A stretch of DNA of 64,000 bases from Tetranychus cinnabarinus (Eukaryota; Arthropoda; Arachnida; Trombidiformes; Tetranychidae), in assembly GCA_022266195.1 (NCBI GenBank), contig WHVY01000002.1, positions 4,107,001-4,171,000 on the forward strand. The letters run 5' to 3'. A model generated the notes under the pieces. It made no database searches. It was not told where the DNA came from and was given only the letters and a program-made list of their open reading frames with translations. Positions 11,541-25,620 of this stretch are shown in pieces. Numbering within the stretch: position 1 is the stretch's first letter; every line of letters begins with the position of its first letter. The translations under genes were made by a program, and so were the position numbers.

Positions 11541-13355
11541 AGTATATTATAACCCATAATGCAATCCAATGTTTGGTCAAAGAATGGCGACTGTAGATGA
11601 TGCCATATCGAAATGATCGAGGATCAAAGTTTTCTAATAAATGATCAAAATTAAGAGAACTATCAATAAAATGAAAAAATTCATCGATGCACAATGTGTA
11701 GCAGCAATTTTCATCGACAAATATTAAGTTTCTTCTCCCTAACTCTTATGGTCACAGAATGAGGTCGGTTCAACTAAAAAATCGAACTTGATCTATTTTA
11801 CAGAAAAAGAAATATATTTTCTCAAAATAAGACCATTTTCAGGTAGTTTATCAAAATGCTAATTAATTAAGCGAAGTTTCGTGAAAAAAGCTGCTGTCAT
11901 AGCCGAATAAAAGGCGATCGAAGTTTTAACTTTGACCTCCATTTTCTAGAAAACTGTCCAGCTTATGAATTATTTATTAGCACCAATGGATTGAGATTTT
12001 ATGTCCCTAACAAATGCACCAAGTCTCAAATCTTTACTCAAACTTTCGAGCTTTTGGCGATACTTTTTGCATTCCATTTGAAAGTTCAACCAGAAAATTG
12101 GTTTATTTACCAAGATATTGCTTTATTTGAGTTTGGTTTGTCAAATAAGTTGTTGCTTGTGCATTTAAAGCCAAAACATCTTAATCCGAAAGAACTAATC
12201 AAAAGTTTAGAAATTGCATGAGATTATTGGTTAGTAAATGATTAAATTAGTGAAAGAATGAGGACTGTAGGTACAACCATACTCGAAATATTGAGGCTCA
12301 AAGTTTTTAGGTAAATGACCGAAATCAAGAGAACAGTTAATAAATTGAAAAAAGTATTTGATGCACGATGAGTACCTAAAACTTTTATCGACGAATATCA
12401 AGTTCTAGGTCTCTAACTCGCATGGCCACAGAATGCGGTCGGTTTAACTAAAAAGGAACGAATCTGTTTTACAGAAAACACAGAATGTTATTTTAAGAAA
12501 TAACAATATTTTCTAATTCTTCATCAAAAGTTACACTACCAAAATAAGTTTCATTTTAAAAGCTACTTCCATTTCATTCCAAAAAGCGATCGAAGTTCAA
12601 ACTTTGACCTCGATTTTCTAGAAAAGTGTTCATAGGATGAATTAGTTTTTAGTACCAATGGACTTAGGTTCTATGTCCCTACAAATGCACCAACTCTCAA
12701 CTGTTTATTCAAATGTTCGAGCTTTTGGGAGTAACTTCTGCATTTCATTTGTAAGCTTAACCAGAAAAGTGATTTATTTACCAAGTTATGTGTTTATTTG
12801 AGTTTGGTTTGTTAAATAAGTTGTTGCTCGTGCGTTTAAAACCAAATCATTGTAATCCGAATTCGGCAATCCAAATTTTTTAAATTGCAAAGAACTATTA
12901 GTTAGTAAAGGAATAAATTAGTGAAAGAATGAGGACTGTAGGTCAGTCATATTCGAAATATCGAGGCTCAAAGTTTTTAGGTAAATGACCGAAATCAAGA
13001 GAACAGGTAATAAATTGAAAAAAGTATTTGCCCCACGATGTGTACCAATAACTTTTATCGACAAATACTAAGTTTCAGTTCTCTAACTTTTATGGCCACA
13101 GAATGCGGTCGGTTTAACTAAAAATCGAACTTATCTGTTTTACAGGAAACTCAGAATGTTATTTCTCAAAATAACAACATTTGCTGATTTTTCATCAAAA
13201 GTTACACTAACAAAATAAGTTTCATTTTAAAAGCTACTTTCATTGTTGAACAAAAGGCGATCGAAGTTTCAACTTTAACCTCGATTTTCTCGAAAACTTT
13301 TACCGGAGAACTTTGTAAATTACACAAATTGATTCAGTTTTCATGTCCTTATATG
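11541..13355 (-). repeat. Foldback element 1, right arm
   Basis: Reverse-complement partner of 9520-11330. Identity is highest in the inner two thirds and falls toward the outer end, where similarity stops just after TTCATGTCCTTATATG. Unlike element 2, there is no inverted copy of the small membrane-protein gene beyond this arm; it would be expected near 13.6-13.9 kb. Confidence 0.88.
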
Positions 13356-14547
13356 ATAACAGTGTCTTAATTCGAAGGAAATAAATTTTCATTCGTTTTT
13401 CCATTTTCTTTAATTTTAGCATAGATGTGATATTTGTGTTGTGTCTATTCAGTGAGAACCTAAATACGCCATTCTCTGATGAGTTTAACTTCAGACTTGT
13501 GAATCAAATTATGTTTGAATGAAAATATCTTCATTTATTACAAATATTACTCATTTATCTGTTCTGCGTTTGAACTAAATATTTTTGTGATTACTCAACG
13601 TATTTTATCTTGACTTGAATTGTAAATCTAGGAATTCTCAATGAAATATTACCGTCTAAAAAGGAGTTAATCCCGATTGCCTGTGTTAGATATCCATATC
13701 ATTGTAAAACCCAACAAGATAACTGGGAATAAACCGTTTTGGTGGGCAAATGTCTAAAATTGAAACTACAAATGTATGTCAAATTAGAGTTTGAATCATG
13801 GTTTCAATCAATTTCAATGCCAACACAGTTTATTTGAATTAAAAATTTTTGGTTTAGATTACAAAAACTGACGATTACAGTTAGACTCGGAAAGATTACA
13901 ATTAGAGGCTCATATCTTGGAATCAGAGTTGAGCTGGAGATTGAGTGAATTGAAACTTGTGAGATTTCAGGGTGAATAATCCTAAACTGCAGCTAACAAG
14001 TGAATTTATCTAATTTTCCTGTTCGACAAAGTATGAAACCCACACATCAATCGTAACCTGAAAATCAGTAACTAATCAGGTGGACATTGTTGATTCACAT
14101 CAGATTTACAAGTGTAATTGCACTCCATTTGTTATCTATTTGTTTCATTTTAAATGTATCGCGTACATCCATATTGATGTATTGATAGGCAGTACTAATC
14201 AATGAAAAATCATCTATATTTTTATTGTTCCTTGTAAAATGATTCCATTACCAAGCCTGAAACAATAATCAATAATCGTTTATTTGATTCAACCAATTTC
14301 ACTTTCCATCAAAAATAATCGTAATTTATCGACTGTAAAAACTGGACAACTGCTAAAATTGTAATTACAAGATTTGGACTGTGGCGTAGTGTACATCGAG
14401 CCTTGCACATGTTTCAATTGGTTACCCTAACATAACTTTTTAATTGTACCAAAATAGATTGAACAATTTTTCTCAGAAGGAAGTAAAAACTGTTTAATTG
14501 CAGTTCAGCATTGATTACAGTTGGTTAAAGTTTAAATTAGATCAAAA
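13356..14547. other. Intergenic upstream of the fatty-acid-synthase-like gene
   Basis: About 1.2 kb of AT-rich sequence without a supportable ORF. It must hold the promoter and 5'UTR of the FAS-like gene, but I see no clear TATA box or other named element. Confidence 0.45.
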
Positions 14548-17500
14548 ATGACAATAAATATGTCTCAATCAAAGGTAACACCAATAGCAGTAACTGGCTT
14601 AGCTGGACGATTCCCTCAATCGGATAATGTTGAAGAACTGTGGGATCATCTGTTGAATGGTCGAGTCCTTTATCAGTCAGACGATTTTCCTTATCCGAAA
14701 AGTAAGTTGGTCTAATTATAGTTATATTTAAATATTAATACGTTTAATTGCATTGACTTATGCATTTGATGATCCAACCATTTACCAGTTTTCAATAAGA
14801 CGCCAAAATCAAGAGGAGCTCTAAAAGACACATCTCACTTTGATAGTGACTTTTTTGGCTATGACCGTAAATCTGCTAATTTTCTTGACCCACAATTACG
14901 TATTTTATTGGAGGTTGTTTATGAAGCTCTTTGGGACGCAGGTAAGTTAATTATTTTTCATAATTTAATCAAATTGTTCTTGCTTTAAGATTTCCATTAA
15001 TATTGAAAATATATTGATAATTGTCTTATTGTCTTTTCACATTACTATACGCAACAGTTTGTTTACTTTCTTTTGTTACCGAGAAGTCAACGGTTTTCTT
15101 GCTTTTGTGTTACTCATATGACTAGTGAATGTTTTCATTATTATTTGAGCTGATTTAATCAATAATATGTTACAATTATCATGTGAAGGTAATAATGTAT
15201 TGCAAGGTTAAATATTGTGTAAGTAATTACGTTATAAATAGTTGCAAGTCGCAAAGTAATGTAATGTAGACCATAAAGTGATTAATGAATTATTTTATCA
15301 CGTTGACTCTTTTTCACATCAAAGTACAAATTCAATATGGATTTGATAATGCTTTCAATGATGTAATTAGTGTATATAATTAATAATCATATTGTAATTT
15401 TTTAGGTGTTCCACCGGAGACTTGGTATGGCTCTAGAACCGGCTTCTATTTGGGGTCATCCTTTGAAGAAACCGGGCTAACTGTTCGCTCCCCGGACCAA
15501 TCTGTTGAGCTTATTCAACATTTCCCATCTCGAGTTTCATATCATTTCAATTGGAAAGGACCAAGTATGATTATTGATACTGCCTGTGCATCAAGTTTAA
15601 ACGCATTGACTGAAGCGTACAGCGGACTCATTAATGGAACCTGTGATCAAGCAATTGTGGCTGGAATTTGTTTACATTTAAAGCCCAATGTGACAATTTG
15701 CTTTAGTGAACTAGAAATGTTGTCCAAATCGGGAAAATCTCGATGTCTTGACACCTCAGCTGATGGTTATATACGATCTGAGGCAATAGTAGCCATTGTA
15801 TTACAACGTGAAAATCTATCTAATCGAGTTTATGGTAAAATGATTGGATTTGCTGCAAGCTCAGATGGTTACACCAAAGAGGGAATAACTTATCCATCTC
15901 GAGAAGTTCAAATAAATACAATGAAATTGGCTTTGAATCGTAGCTCAGTCAATCCAATGTCTGTTGAATACGTTGAAGGCCATGTAACAGGTACATCAGT
16001 TGGTGATCCTATTGAAACAGCGGCCATTGTGAAAGCCTATAGATCAACAAACACAGAGTCACCGTTAATCATTGGTTGTCTAAAGGGTAACATTGGACAT
16101 ACCGAGGCATCAGCAGGTGTTTGCGCATTAATAAAGGCCCTCAAAATATTCCAAAACAGTTTAATTCCAATGAATGTGGGCATGGAAGTAGTTAATCCAA
16201 GGATCGAATCACTTCGAGATGGACAATTGATAACACCAAGGACTAATTTGCCCTGGAATGGTAACATTATTGGTGTTAATGCTTTTGGTTTTGGAGGTTC
16301 AAATACACATTGTTTGATTGCTGCATCAGACAAAAGGCATCCAGTTGACAATCAAGTACCTAAAAATTCCAGAAGATTGATTTGTTTCTGTAATCGAACT
16401 GAGAAAGGACTTAGAAAAATGTCGCATTCTATACAAAATCAATGCAGATCAAATGAATATTTAGCTTTGATTGATAAAATCGCTATTGGGACAACAATTG
16501 AAAGTGGAATGTATTGGCGTGGTTTCTCGATCCTTAAATTTGACTCTAATACTGATAAAACTACTCTGACTGACCTTACAACTAACTACTCAACCCATCG
16601 TTTACCGATAGTTATGTTTTTCGACCAAGTGACTTCTGATTTGCCCGACTTAAATTCTGATTATGATCCAGTAAATGTCTTTTTGGATCGTAAAGTCGAA
16701 ACCTGTTATGATTATTTAAAGAAACAAGGATACCAAAGGAAATACATTGAGGAAAATTCATCAATCGTTTTAGTTATTCATCAATTGGCTTGGGCTGATC
16801 TACTTGTTAATGATTTGAAAATTCAACCCGATTTAGTTGCTGGTTATTCATTGGGATCGATCGCTGCTTCATTTGCTGCCAAACAATCTACTTGGGATAA
16901 TTGTCTTTCGAAATTGGCTGATAATATTAGACTTCAAGCAAAGCCCTCTAAAAGCAATCACACATTTAGAAATCAATTTGAATCCGAGTTGGCCAAAATG
17001 AGATTTAATGATCTAGTCAATTGCTATAAGAATATAGCTGATTCAGATGTCTACATTTACCTTGACAGAACAATTGACCAAGTTGAAACCAGTGAATTGG
17101 TTTTTTTAAATATTTCATCTTCCATAACACATAATCAAATCTCTGTAGACCCAAAGGCAGAAAATATAATAGCTAATTACAATGTTTATAGTGATATCTT
17201 GGTCATTTTAGGCAAACTTTATGCTTCTGGAACCAATCTTAATTTAAGTATCTTCAACAGTCAACAATTTCCAGTTAGTTCCAGTTGTCCCAGTCTTGGT
17301 CATCTAATTGAATGGGATCATAAGCAAACATTTGATACTATTGTTTATCCTGATTTTTTTCGCGACTCATTTCACACAGTCCATCGAGTTGACTTAATGG
17401 ACCCAGAATTTTCAGATTTAGCGGGTTATTCAATTGAAAATGAACTCATTTGTCCCATATCATGTTATATTTGGATCATTTGGGATCACTTGGTTAAATT

Positions 17501-20500
17501 ACGTTGTACTGATCAACGTCATCGGTACAATTCGTTTGAACTGCGCTCGTTGAAAGTTATAAAAATGGTTAACTTGAGTGAACCAGTTGAGTTTAGAGTC
17601 ACATCTAATCCTGACACTGGAGAGTTTGCCATTAAATATGCTGCCGATTATTGTCCAATTGTAACTGGATTTGCCAAAATTATTGATAAAAATACATTCG
17701 ACTATTCATCTTATCTCACAACCAACATTGAAAACACTGATGAACCAATTATTTTAACGTCTGAAGAGGTTTATGCCGATCTGCTTATTAGAGGTCTGAG
17801 TTCGGATGAATCCTTTAAAAGTATTACCTCTTTCAACTCAAGCCAATCTCAAGCAACAATCAAATTTGATGGCCATTGGATAACCTTTTTTGAATCAATA
17901 TTAATTTCGCCACTTATTCTAGATTCATATGATTCAATAATGGCTCGCCCAGTTCAACTGGATTGGTTCAGATGTGATCCATTGATTCTTAATGAAAGCT
18001 TAAAAAATCTCAAAAGATCTGGTTCAGAAATAAATGCGTTTACTTTCCAACTAGATGTTGATGCACAGATAATTGCGACTAAAGGTTTAATCACTACATT
18101 TCCTAATTACCAACAAGTTCCTAACACTACGGGCCATCCGGAACTTCATTATCGACATCAAGTTTTTCTACCTCTTAATTGTCAATTACATTCACAGGCA
18201 GAGTTGAATAACAATCAGCTAAGTTTAGTCGAAAGGATTGAGTATCTTTTGAGTCTGGTGGAATCAAAAAATAAGAAAAAGCAGATTGACTATTCGCCAT
18301 ATGATAAAGATTCAACTTTACTTCAAATAATTTCTTCAATAATTAACTCTGGAAATACAGCGATAAATCAAGAGACGATTTCCAATATTGATTGGGCATT
18401 TGAAAGAGAAATGACTTCAAAGAATTGCGGTGATTTGTTGCATATTCATTTAGGATTGTTTGAAGAAAATAGTCCATCCAATGGAATGACAAACATCTAT
18501 CAAGTTGGAAGGGTTAATGCTTACTCTTATGATTCCAATTGTGATCTTACCTTCAGAAAGATTCGTAGTAATTACACATTCGAGTTACAGCAGACAGTCA
18601 AACCTGATTCACTTTCTTCAGCTGATTTAGTTATTTACAATCATTCATCGCTTGGTTTATCTATAAATGAAGTCAACATTGATGACGAATGTGCATTTCT
18701 ATCAAATTTCAATTCTCTTTCTGTATCAAGTTTCCTATTAATTTTAATGAGGGAAGAAAAGTACTCATTTGAAGATGCTTTATGCAAATTGGTTTCTGGT
18801 GTTGAATCAAAAAATCAAATTTCAAGCAAATCTTTGGTAGATCATTTGCTTCAAAACGATTTTATTGTTATTTCCGAGCACACAATTAACAATGGATGTC
18901 CAATCAAATCAATAATATTGAGAAAAGTCCAGCCAAATAGCTTATCCACCACCGAAACAAAAATCCTTTACATTTCTGAGCGAACATTTGATTGGGTTGA
19001 CAAATTGAAAAGTCTAGTAGATAATTCTGAAGATAAAATATGGTTAATATCTAATGGTTGTTACCGAACGGGTTTGGTTGGACTTGCTTCGTCTCTAAAA
19101 GAAGAATCATTTGGTCATAGAATCAGAGCAATTCTTGCTGTTGACTTCGATCATACAAGAGATGCACAAATTTTCAATGAACTGAGAAACAAGGATTTGA
19201 TAATAAATGTTAGACGATCAGCAAATGGTCCATGGGGAACTTACAGACACATCGAGTTGAATCCTCATGATCAAGTAATTGTCCGTGACGATTCAGCATA
19301 TTTGACTTGGACAAGTGAAAAAAATATCAATTCATTAGCATCAACAGAAGCACCAGTTTTATCGTGGTACCGTTCACCTCCAACCAATGATGATATCCAT
19401 GTTTTAGTTCATTATTCAACATTTAATTATCTGGACAAGTTGATTGGGAAAAGCAGAGATTCAACATTAATTCCCAAAAGTCAAAGAGTAGGCTGGGAAT
19501 TTTCTGGTTATTCATTGAAGACTCAAAAAAGAGTAATGGGTAAGCTTAAATAACCTTTGATCACCCATTTTGTTCACTTCAACCTCTAGTGTAACCGGTT
19601 GATTAAAGAATACTCTTCTGTTGATTTGAAATAATAATTTATTCGTTTCATTCTAGGTGTTTGCGAAGGGAACGGAACCACCGGTGCTCTAACTAGTGAT
19701 TCAATAATTTTTCAATTCGATGTTCCTGATAATTGGCCCCTAGAATCAGCTGTTACCACGCCAATCCCTTATTTACTGGCTTATTATTGTCTTCATGTTT
19801 TGTCTTCAATCAAACCATCATTTAAAGTCTTCATTAATGGAACTTCGGATGGAATCGAAATTGCAATTATCTCACTTTGTCTATCCATTAATTGCCAAGT
19901 ATTTATTCAATTAAACTCACCTTCTGATGAGAAAACGTTCCGTGAATTGTTTCCTTCTTTGAGAGACGAGAACTTTATCCATGCCAACCAATATGACCTG
20001 GACAATCATTTATTACAATTAACTTCAGGAACTGGGGTCGATATTGCAATCAACACAGGATCAAGTAAAATACTCCAGTTTCTTCCAAATTGCTGTTCTT
20101 TTGGTGGAAAAATTATCCAGATTGGATCAATTGACGAAAGTTATGCTCTTCAAATAAGTAAGTGTAAAAACTAAACTTATAAAAATATATTGCTGAAAAT
20201 CGCAGTAAATTAATGGGTTTTGATGTTAAATTTTCAAAATTGTATCTATTTTGAGTCTATTATCGCAAGAAATTCCAATTAGAGGATAATTTGGTTAATG
20301 TGTCTAAAGTGTCTTAATTTTCTGCTTTAATTTAATTGACTGTTACAAATGTAAATATTTTTATTGAAAACAGCAATTTAAATAGTTTGTTTATTCCATA
20401 GATGATCAATTGGTACAAAAATGTGGATCATTGGCATCATTTAATCCTTTTGATTTATTTAGGTAAGCTTTTTTGATTATCATTTCGCTGTTTAACCCAA

Positions 20501-22727
20501 ATCTGGCCATTGATATCAGAAGATTCATTTTGTTTTTATTTTTTACTTTTCCAGGAATCTGTTGAATGATAAAAATTTGGATAAATTGAAAGAAAAACTC
20601 GCTAATCTATTCAATGATGGACTTTTGAATAACAAAATTTACCCTTTACCAGCTATAATCATAAATCGAACTGAAGTAATTACGAAAGGTCTGGAAATTT
20701 TGAATAAAAAGAGTCTAATTGAAAGATTTGTTATTGCAATTCGAGATGAAGTAAACGCTAAGCCAATTACAGTGAGATGTATTGCAAAAACTTACTTCAA
20801 TTCAAAAAAGTGCTATATTCTGATCGGAGGATTAGGAGGAATCGGATTACAATTAACCAAATGGATGGTTAGTAGAGGAGCCAAGAATATTATAATTACT
20901 TCTCGCAATGGAATCACCAAACAATATCAACGTTTCATAATTTCTCGATTAAAATCTCTCCAATTTAACCCAAATAGTGATAATTGTACCTTATGTAAGC
21001 CATCAGATTCACCTGGAGCAAACATTGTTATCATAAATGAACCAACCAGCGATGAAGACTCTTGCGCTAAAATAATCAAAGAATCAATTGAAAATTATGG
21101 ACCAATTGGTGGTATATTTAATTTAGCAGGGATTCTTAAAAGCGGATTGCTTGAGAACCAAACCTCTGAAACATTCATGGAAGTCTGTTTACCTAAAATT
21201 GAAGTGACGGAACATTTTGACAAATTATCAAGATTATATTGTCCACAGTTGGATTATTTCGTCTGTTTCTCGTCAATTTCAGCCTTAGGAATTCTTGGTG
21301 AACCCAATTATGGTTATGCCAATTCCTATATGGATAGGTTGTGTGAAGAGCGAAGATCTCATGGTTTACCAGGAACAGCAATCCAATGGGGAGCCGTTGG
21401 AGATGTTGGTATGGCTCGACGTTTAATTACCGGTTCAACTGCTTCCATTGCAGGTTCAGCTGGTCGACGAGTTCTTGGTGTTATTGATGATTTGGACAAA
21501 TTTTTACAATTACCTTATTCAGTATGTTATGCTGTGCAGCATGCAACCAAACAAGAACACACTGTTTCTGGTAAAGGTAACATACTTCAACGGATTGGAC
21601 ATATTTTAGGTTGCCAAAGCTTAGATAAATTGGATGGTAACACAACACTTGGCTCTCTTGGTTTAGATTCATTACAAGCAATTGAAGTGAAAACTCTGAT
21701 TGATACAACTTGTAATGTTAATTTATCCAACATTGCTATTCTTAAATTAACCATTTCTGAAGTGGATAAATTGGCAACTGATAGCAATCAAATGGCACCT
21801 GAAAATGATTTAGACAAAAGGAGTATCGAAGAGCAAACGTTAATCAACTTAACGGATAAAGGAACTGAACCCATATTTTTCTTTCCTCCAGCCTTTTTTG
21901 ATTTTCTATCAATGATGCCAGTTGCTGAAGCTTTAAACAGGACCGTGGTTGGTGTTCAATTGACGGAGAAAGTTCGGTCTTTGGGAACATTCAAGCAAAT
22001 TTCCAACTTCTATGCTGAAACCATATTAACCGCTTATCCAAATTTGAAAAGATACGATTTTGTTGGTTATTCCTTTGGTTGTACGGTTGCTTTTGAATTG
22101 GCCAAAGTGTTACAAGAAATGATTGGTAAATCTCGAGTTGATCGGATTGTATTTATTGATGCTTCGCCTTATGGTTTGAAAAGGTTGGGACAAAAAACCA
22201 TGAAAATGGTGCTTGCTGGTATTCCTAGTTGGGAAATATTCATTTCTATAATGCAGTTCATGGGTGTTAGAATTGACGAGAAAACTAAAAGATTATTAGA
22301 GGAATCTGAAGATGACGAGTTCATGTATCAAGAAGTTGTCACACAAACCCTGATTGATGCTGGAATGAATGGTCCCACTGATTCGTTGATTGACAATGCT
22401 GCCGGAATGATTGACAGAACTTATTATCTTGGATCAATGGAGGATTTAGGGACATTTGATGGCGATGCTTTGTTTATTCAAGTTATAAATAAAGCAGTTG
22501 TATCGAGCGGTACAAGTTCACTTGTTAATGAAGGCCTCCCTAAGGTAAATTTAACCATTAATTAACTAACATTCAATAATCCAACAATTTGTTTCTCTTT
22601 TTCTTGATTTTTCAAACAGATTATCAAAGGTGCTTTGAAAACAGTGATGTTCAATGCAACTCATTTTGATGTACTCAAAGTTTACGCTCGGGAAGTAGCT
22701 GCTGAAATTGAAAAGATTATGCCGTGA
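14548..22727 (+). CDS. FASN: Type I fatty-acid-synthase-like protein with degraded MAT, DH and ER sites
   Basis: Exons 14548-14701, 14789-14941, 15406-19539, 19657-20157, 20402-20462, 20555-22544 and 22620-22727 join in phase to 2366 aa (human FASN ~2510). Domain order is the animal FAS order. KS is complete: Cys163 in DTACASS, His295 in EGHVTGT, His334 in GNIGHTEAS. MAT keeps Ser584 (AGYSLGS) but is ~100 residues short, and the region that carries the catalytic His is not found. In DH the catalytic His is replaced by Tyr777 (DLAGYSIENELICP). In ER the NADPH Gly-rich loop reads INGTSDGIEI. KR is intact (IGGLGGIGL; Ser1908, Tyr1920, Asn1924). ACP has Ser2040 (LGSLGLDSLQ). TE has Ser2174 (GYSFGC). 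KR and KS could still act, but loading, dehydration and enoyl reduction look impaired, so a specialised or partner-dependent product is likely. An inverted second copy begins at the right edge. It is cytosolic by family. Confidence 0.92.
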
Positions 22728-24603
22728 TCAAGAATTTGGATTTTTTTACTTGATGTACATTGAATAATTCTGGTAATTTTGGATAGACTAGTTAATCAAA
22801 GATTGGATTCTTTCTTTTTCTCAGTTTTGTGTTCAATAAATTTAATTTAAAAATGCAGATTTAATCATTCAACTGTACTCTATTCAAACACTTGAATAAG
22901 TTAATAGAAATCTCAGAGTTGGCGAAATCCTGTTTATCCAGATTGAGAAATATCTGATGGAATCGGGATCAATGACAAGAATTAGGAAAGATCAGAAGAC
23001 GGACAACTAAGTTCAACGACTATTCAATCAGTAAGCTGATTATTGTCCTGATGGTTGTTTGTTAGCAATAAAATAGATTTCAGTTGACAATAGATTAGGC
23101 CGTTTGAACTGCTTTTTTGTAAAACTTCCAAAATGGTGCCGTTGACGCGTTCATTAAAGAGTAATGTTTCTTTTCTATCCAGCATCATTACTTTAAATTG
23201 AGTGAAACACAATTAAATTGGATAACAATGAATGCATGTATAATCAGATAGTTTTGGTTAAAGTCGATGAATTTTGTCACATCGTTAAAGTTGAAGAACC
23301 AGCGTTAACTAATTGAATGGCGAGGAAACTGATCCAACACAAAATAGTCTGTCTCTGGCAATCCTGGAAATTACATTCATAAATTGACACGGAACCAAAT
23401 AATTTGTTTACTTCGTAATTTGATTGGTTTGGAATTGCGTTTCACGAAGAAAAAGATTCATCTTAATTAAAGGTTCTTCTGTTTCTCCTATTTAGGTTTC
23501 ATGGTCAATGTTGAGTTTATGAGAATCAGTTTTGACGGTAAATCTGAAATTATTGAAAGAGTGTAAATGTAACGATTGGAGAGAAACTGTTAAAACAAAT
23601 TTCTATTGATTCAGAAATGATTAAGCCTACTGGTTGTTTGATTGTTTACAATACGGTTGGTATAATTGTTAGAGATTATTAGCTCGAATCGACAAAAGTG
23701 ACTTGGTTAAGTTTAATTGACAAATCTTTTATTCAATTTACAAAAAAAGCAGCTTCATGATGAAACTTTCATCAATTGGAACAAGTTCATTCGTTAAAGG
23801 ACTTTCCAAGGTAAATTAATCATGACAATTGATGAATATAAAAAAGGTAAAATTAGTAGTAGGTGTTACAGGTAGGAAAATTGTTGCGATTTAATTACTA
23901 CATTTTACTCTTTAATTTAATCACTTGGGTTTCATCAAAAGTCAAGAGATCGAGGGACATTTAAGGCTGTCTTGCCCAGTGCAAGTGATATATTTTGATC
24001 AGTTTTACCGCGAAAAGTGGCAATTTATATTGATAATGTTTTGATGTATCACCTTGATTTGATTAATAGAAATGGTGATGATGATTCGACAAAAATATCA
24101 GAATATGCTTAGTTAGATATAATTAACTGGAAAATTTTGCAATGGTTTTCAAGCTGATTTAATTAGGCAACTTGTCCTGAATAAATACGCAAAAACAGTC
24201 TTTATTGCTGGAAAAGTGTTACCTGTAAAAAAATTTCATTTGATGATTTTGGTTCTCTTCAAGTATTATCTTTTCCTTGATGAATGTAATCCCACAATTG
24301 GTTCAGTTTTCATGATTTGAATGTTCATTTGATGATGTAACTTGGCATTTTCCCGTTTATTGATTCATCGGATGTTCGTTTTATTTACTCTTGTTATCAC
24401 TGATAACAATAGATTCCAAACATTTAACACTAACTGGTAGATGATGATGATTATTATTATAATAATAAATGATGTTTACGATCTTCATGAAGAAGATGAG
24501 GATGATAACGATGATAGCTGAAGGTTCACTTTTTGTTCATAAGGCAGTCTTAATTGTATTGTTACAAATAAATATCATCACAATTTAGCTTTAACATGTT
24601 CCA
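22728..24603. other. Convergent intergenic region, FAS-like to REEP
   Basis: About 1.9 kb with no conserved coding frame. A 62-aa frame at 23024-23212 (-) recurs at 52.5 and 63.1 kb, but the 63.1-kb copy has a one-base frameshift, so I treat it as non-coding. Small motifs: an inverted repeat TTGTTATC-ACT-GATAACAA at 24391-24409 and a GAT/ATT microsatellite near 24440-24520. Confidence 0.55.
22835..22840 (+). terminator. Polyadenylation signal of FAS-like gene
   Basis: AATAAA 108 bases after the TGA stop at 22725-22727, followed by an A/T-rich stretch. Confidence 0.55.
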
Positions 24604-25620
24604 TTAAAATTGCTTGGTAGTTGTTTTTCTTTCTCTTCTTGGTCTAAGTCTACTGTTTTCTTTAACAGGTTCCTTAACAGGTTCTTTAACATTTTCTTGT
24701 ATATTTTCTTTACCAGCATCCATGTCAATGTCTATGATTTCTTTAACAGTTTCTTTTCCATTTTCTATCACTTCTTCAATCTCAATTTCATTTCCAATAT
24801 CTTTGCTTATCTCCTTTAAACCATCTGAATTAAGCACTTGTGTAAGACCATAGGCAAGCGCATTATGTAAAGGCGCAGAAAAATTTCTCCACAAATGGCT
24901 TATCCCAGCAAAGCTAAATATAGTTGCTTTATTTATATAAGAATCGATGATCTACAAGAGAAGAAAGAAGAGAAAAGATGAACAATTAAAGTCTGTGGAT
25001 AAACAGAAAAAAGGGAGACTTGAGGTTTCCAAAACAGAAACGTTTCACATTTCAAGATTTCAATGTCTCTTCCTGGATGCAATTTTTGGATAATCTTACC
25101 TCTTCACGTTTATTAAGCTCAGGGTGGATAACAGTTTTGTAAAATACTTTGGCACCATTGCCATAAGGAGACATTAACCATAATATAAAGAAAATTTTAA
25201 ACTCGTAGTAAAAAGGAAACCAGAAGGCAATCAATATATCTGAGAAAAATTCAGTTGCGTTGAAGATACCATAACAAACCCAGTACATCATCCATCTTGA
25301 CTATAAAATAAAAGAGAAATAGAGAATGAAATCATGACGAAAGTTCATATTAAATATATATTTAAAAGGAACAGGGGTGTTAATTGTGTTGAAAGACACA
25401 AAAGAGGTTAATTGTGAGCAGAGATAAAATAATTAATCAAAGAATAACTTACATGTTCTCTGGCATCTTTCTTTTTGATTGCCTTATAAGATGAATATGC
25501 TGGATAAAGTGTACCAAAAACTAATTTACAATGTGAATAAAAATATTTAGCTATAAAATTAAACGCTGACGATGCAAAAAGTACCAACAGAATCATAAAA
25601 AGTAGAAACATAGGTATCAT
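24604..25620 (-). CDS. REEP1-4-type ER membrane-shaping protein, copy A
   Basis: Exons 25453-25620, 25100-25300 and 24604-24951 give 238 aa. It belongs to the TB2/DP1/HVA22 (REEP) family: an N-terminal hydrophobic hairpin (MFLLFMILLVLFA), the signature LVFGTLYPAYSSYKAIK, then RWMMYWVCYGIF and a second hydrophobic region FFILWLMSPYG, HPELNKRE. In the family these hairpins bend tubular ER, and REEP1-4 also bind microtubules through the basic C-terminus. Here the tail is acidic, then has repeated EPVKE-type units, then a basic end (RLRPRRERK). It is identical to copy B at 60689-61717 except for one fewer four-residue repeat. Convergent with the FAS-like gene; both lie in the inverted duplication. 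Confidence 0.88.

Noticed and set aside
23024..23212. 62-aa frame repeated at 52.5 and 63.1 kb
   Set aside because: Present because the DNA is duplicated. The 63.1-kb copy has a one-base frameshift and the frame lacks coding character.
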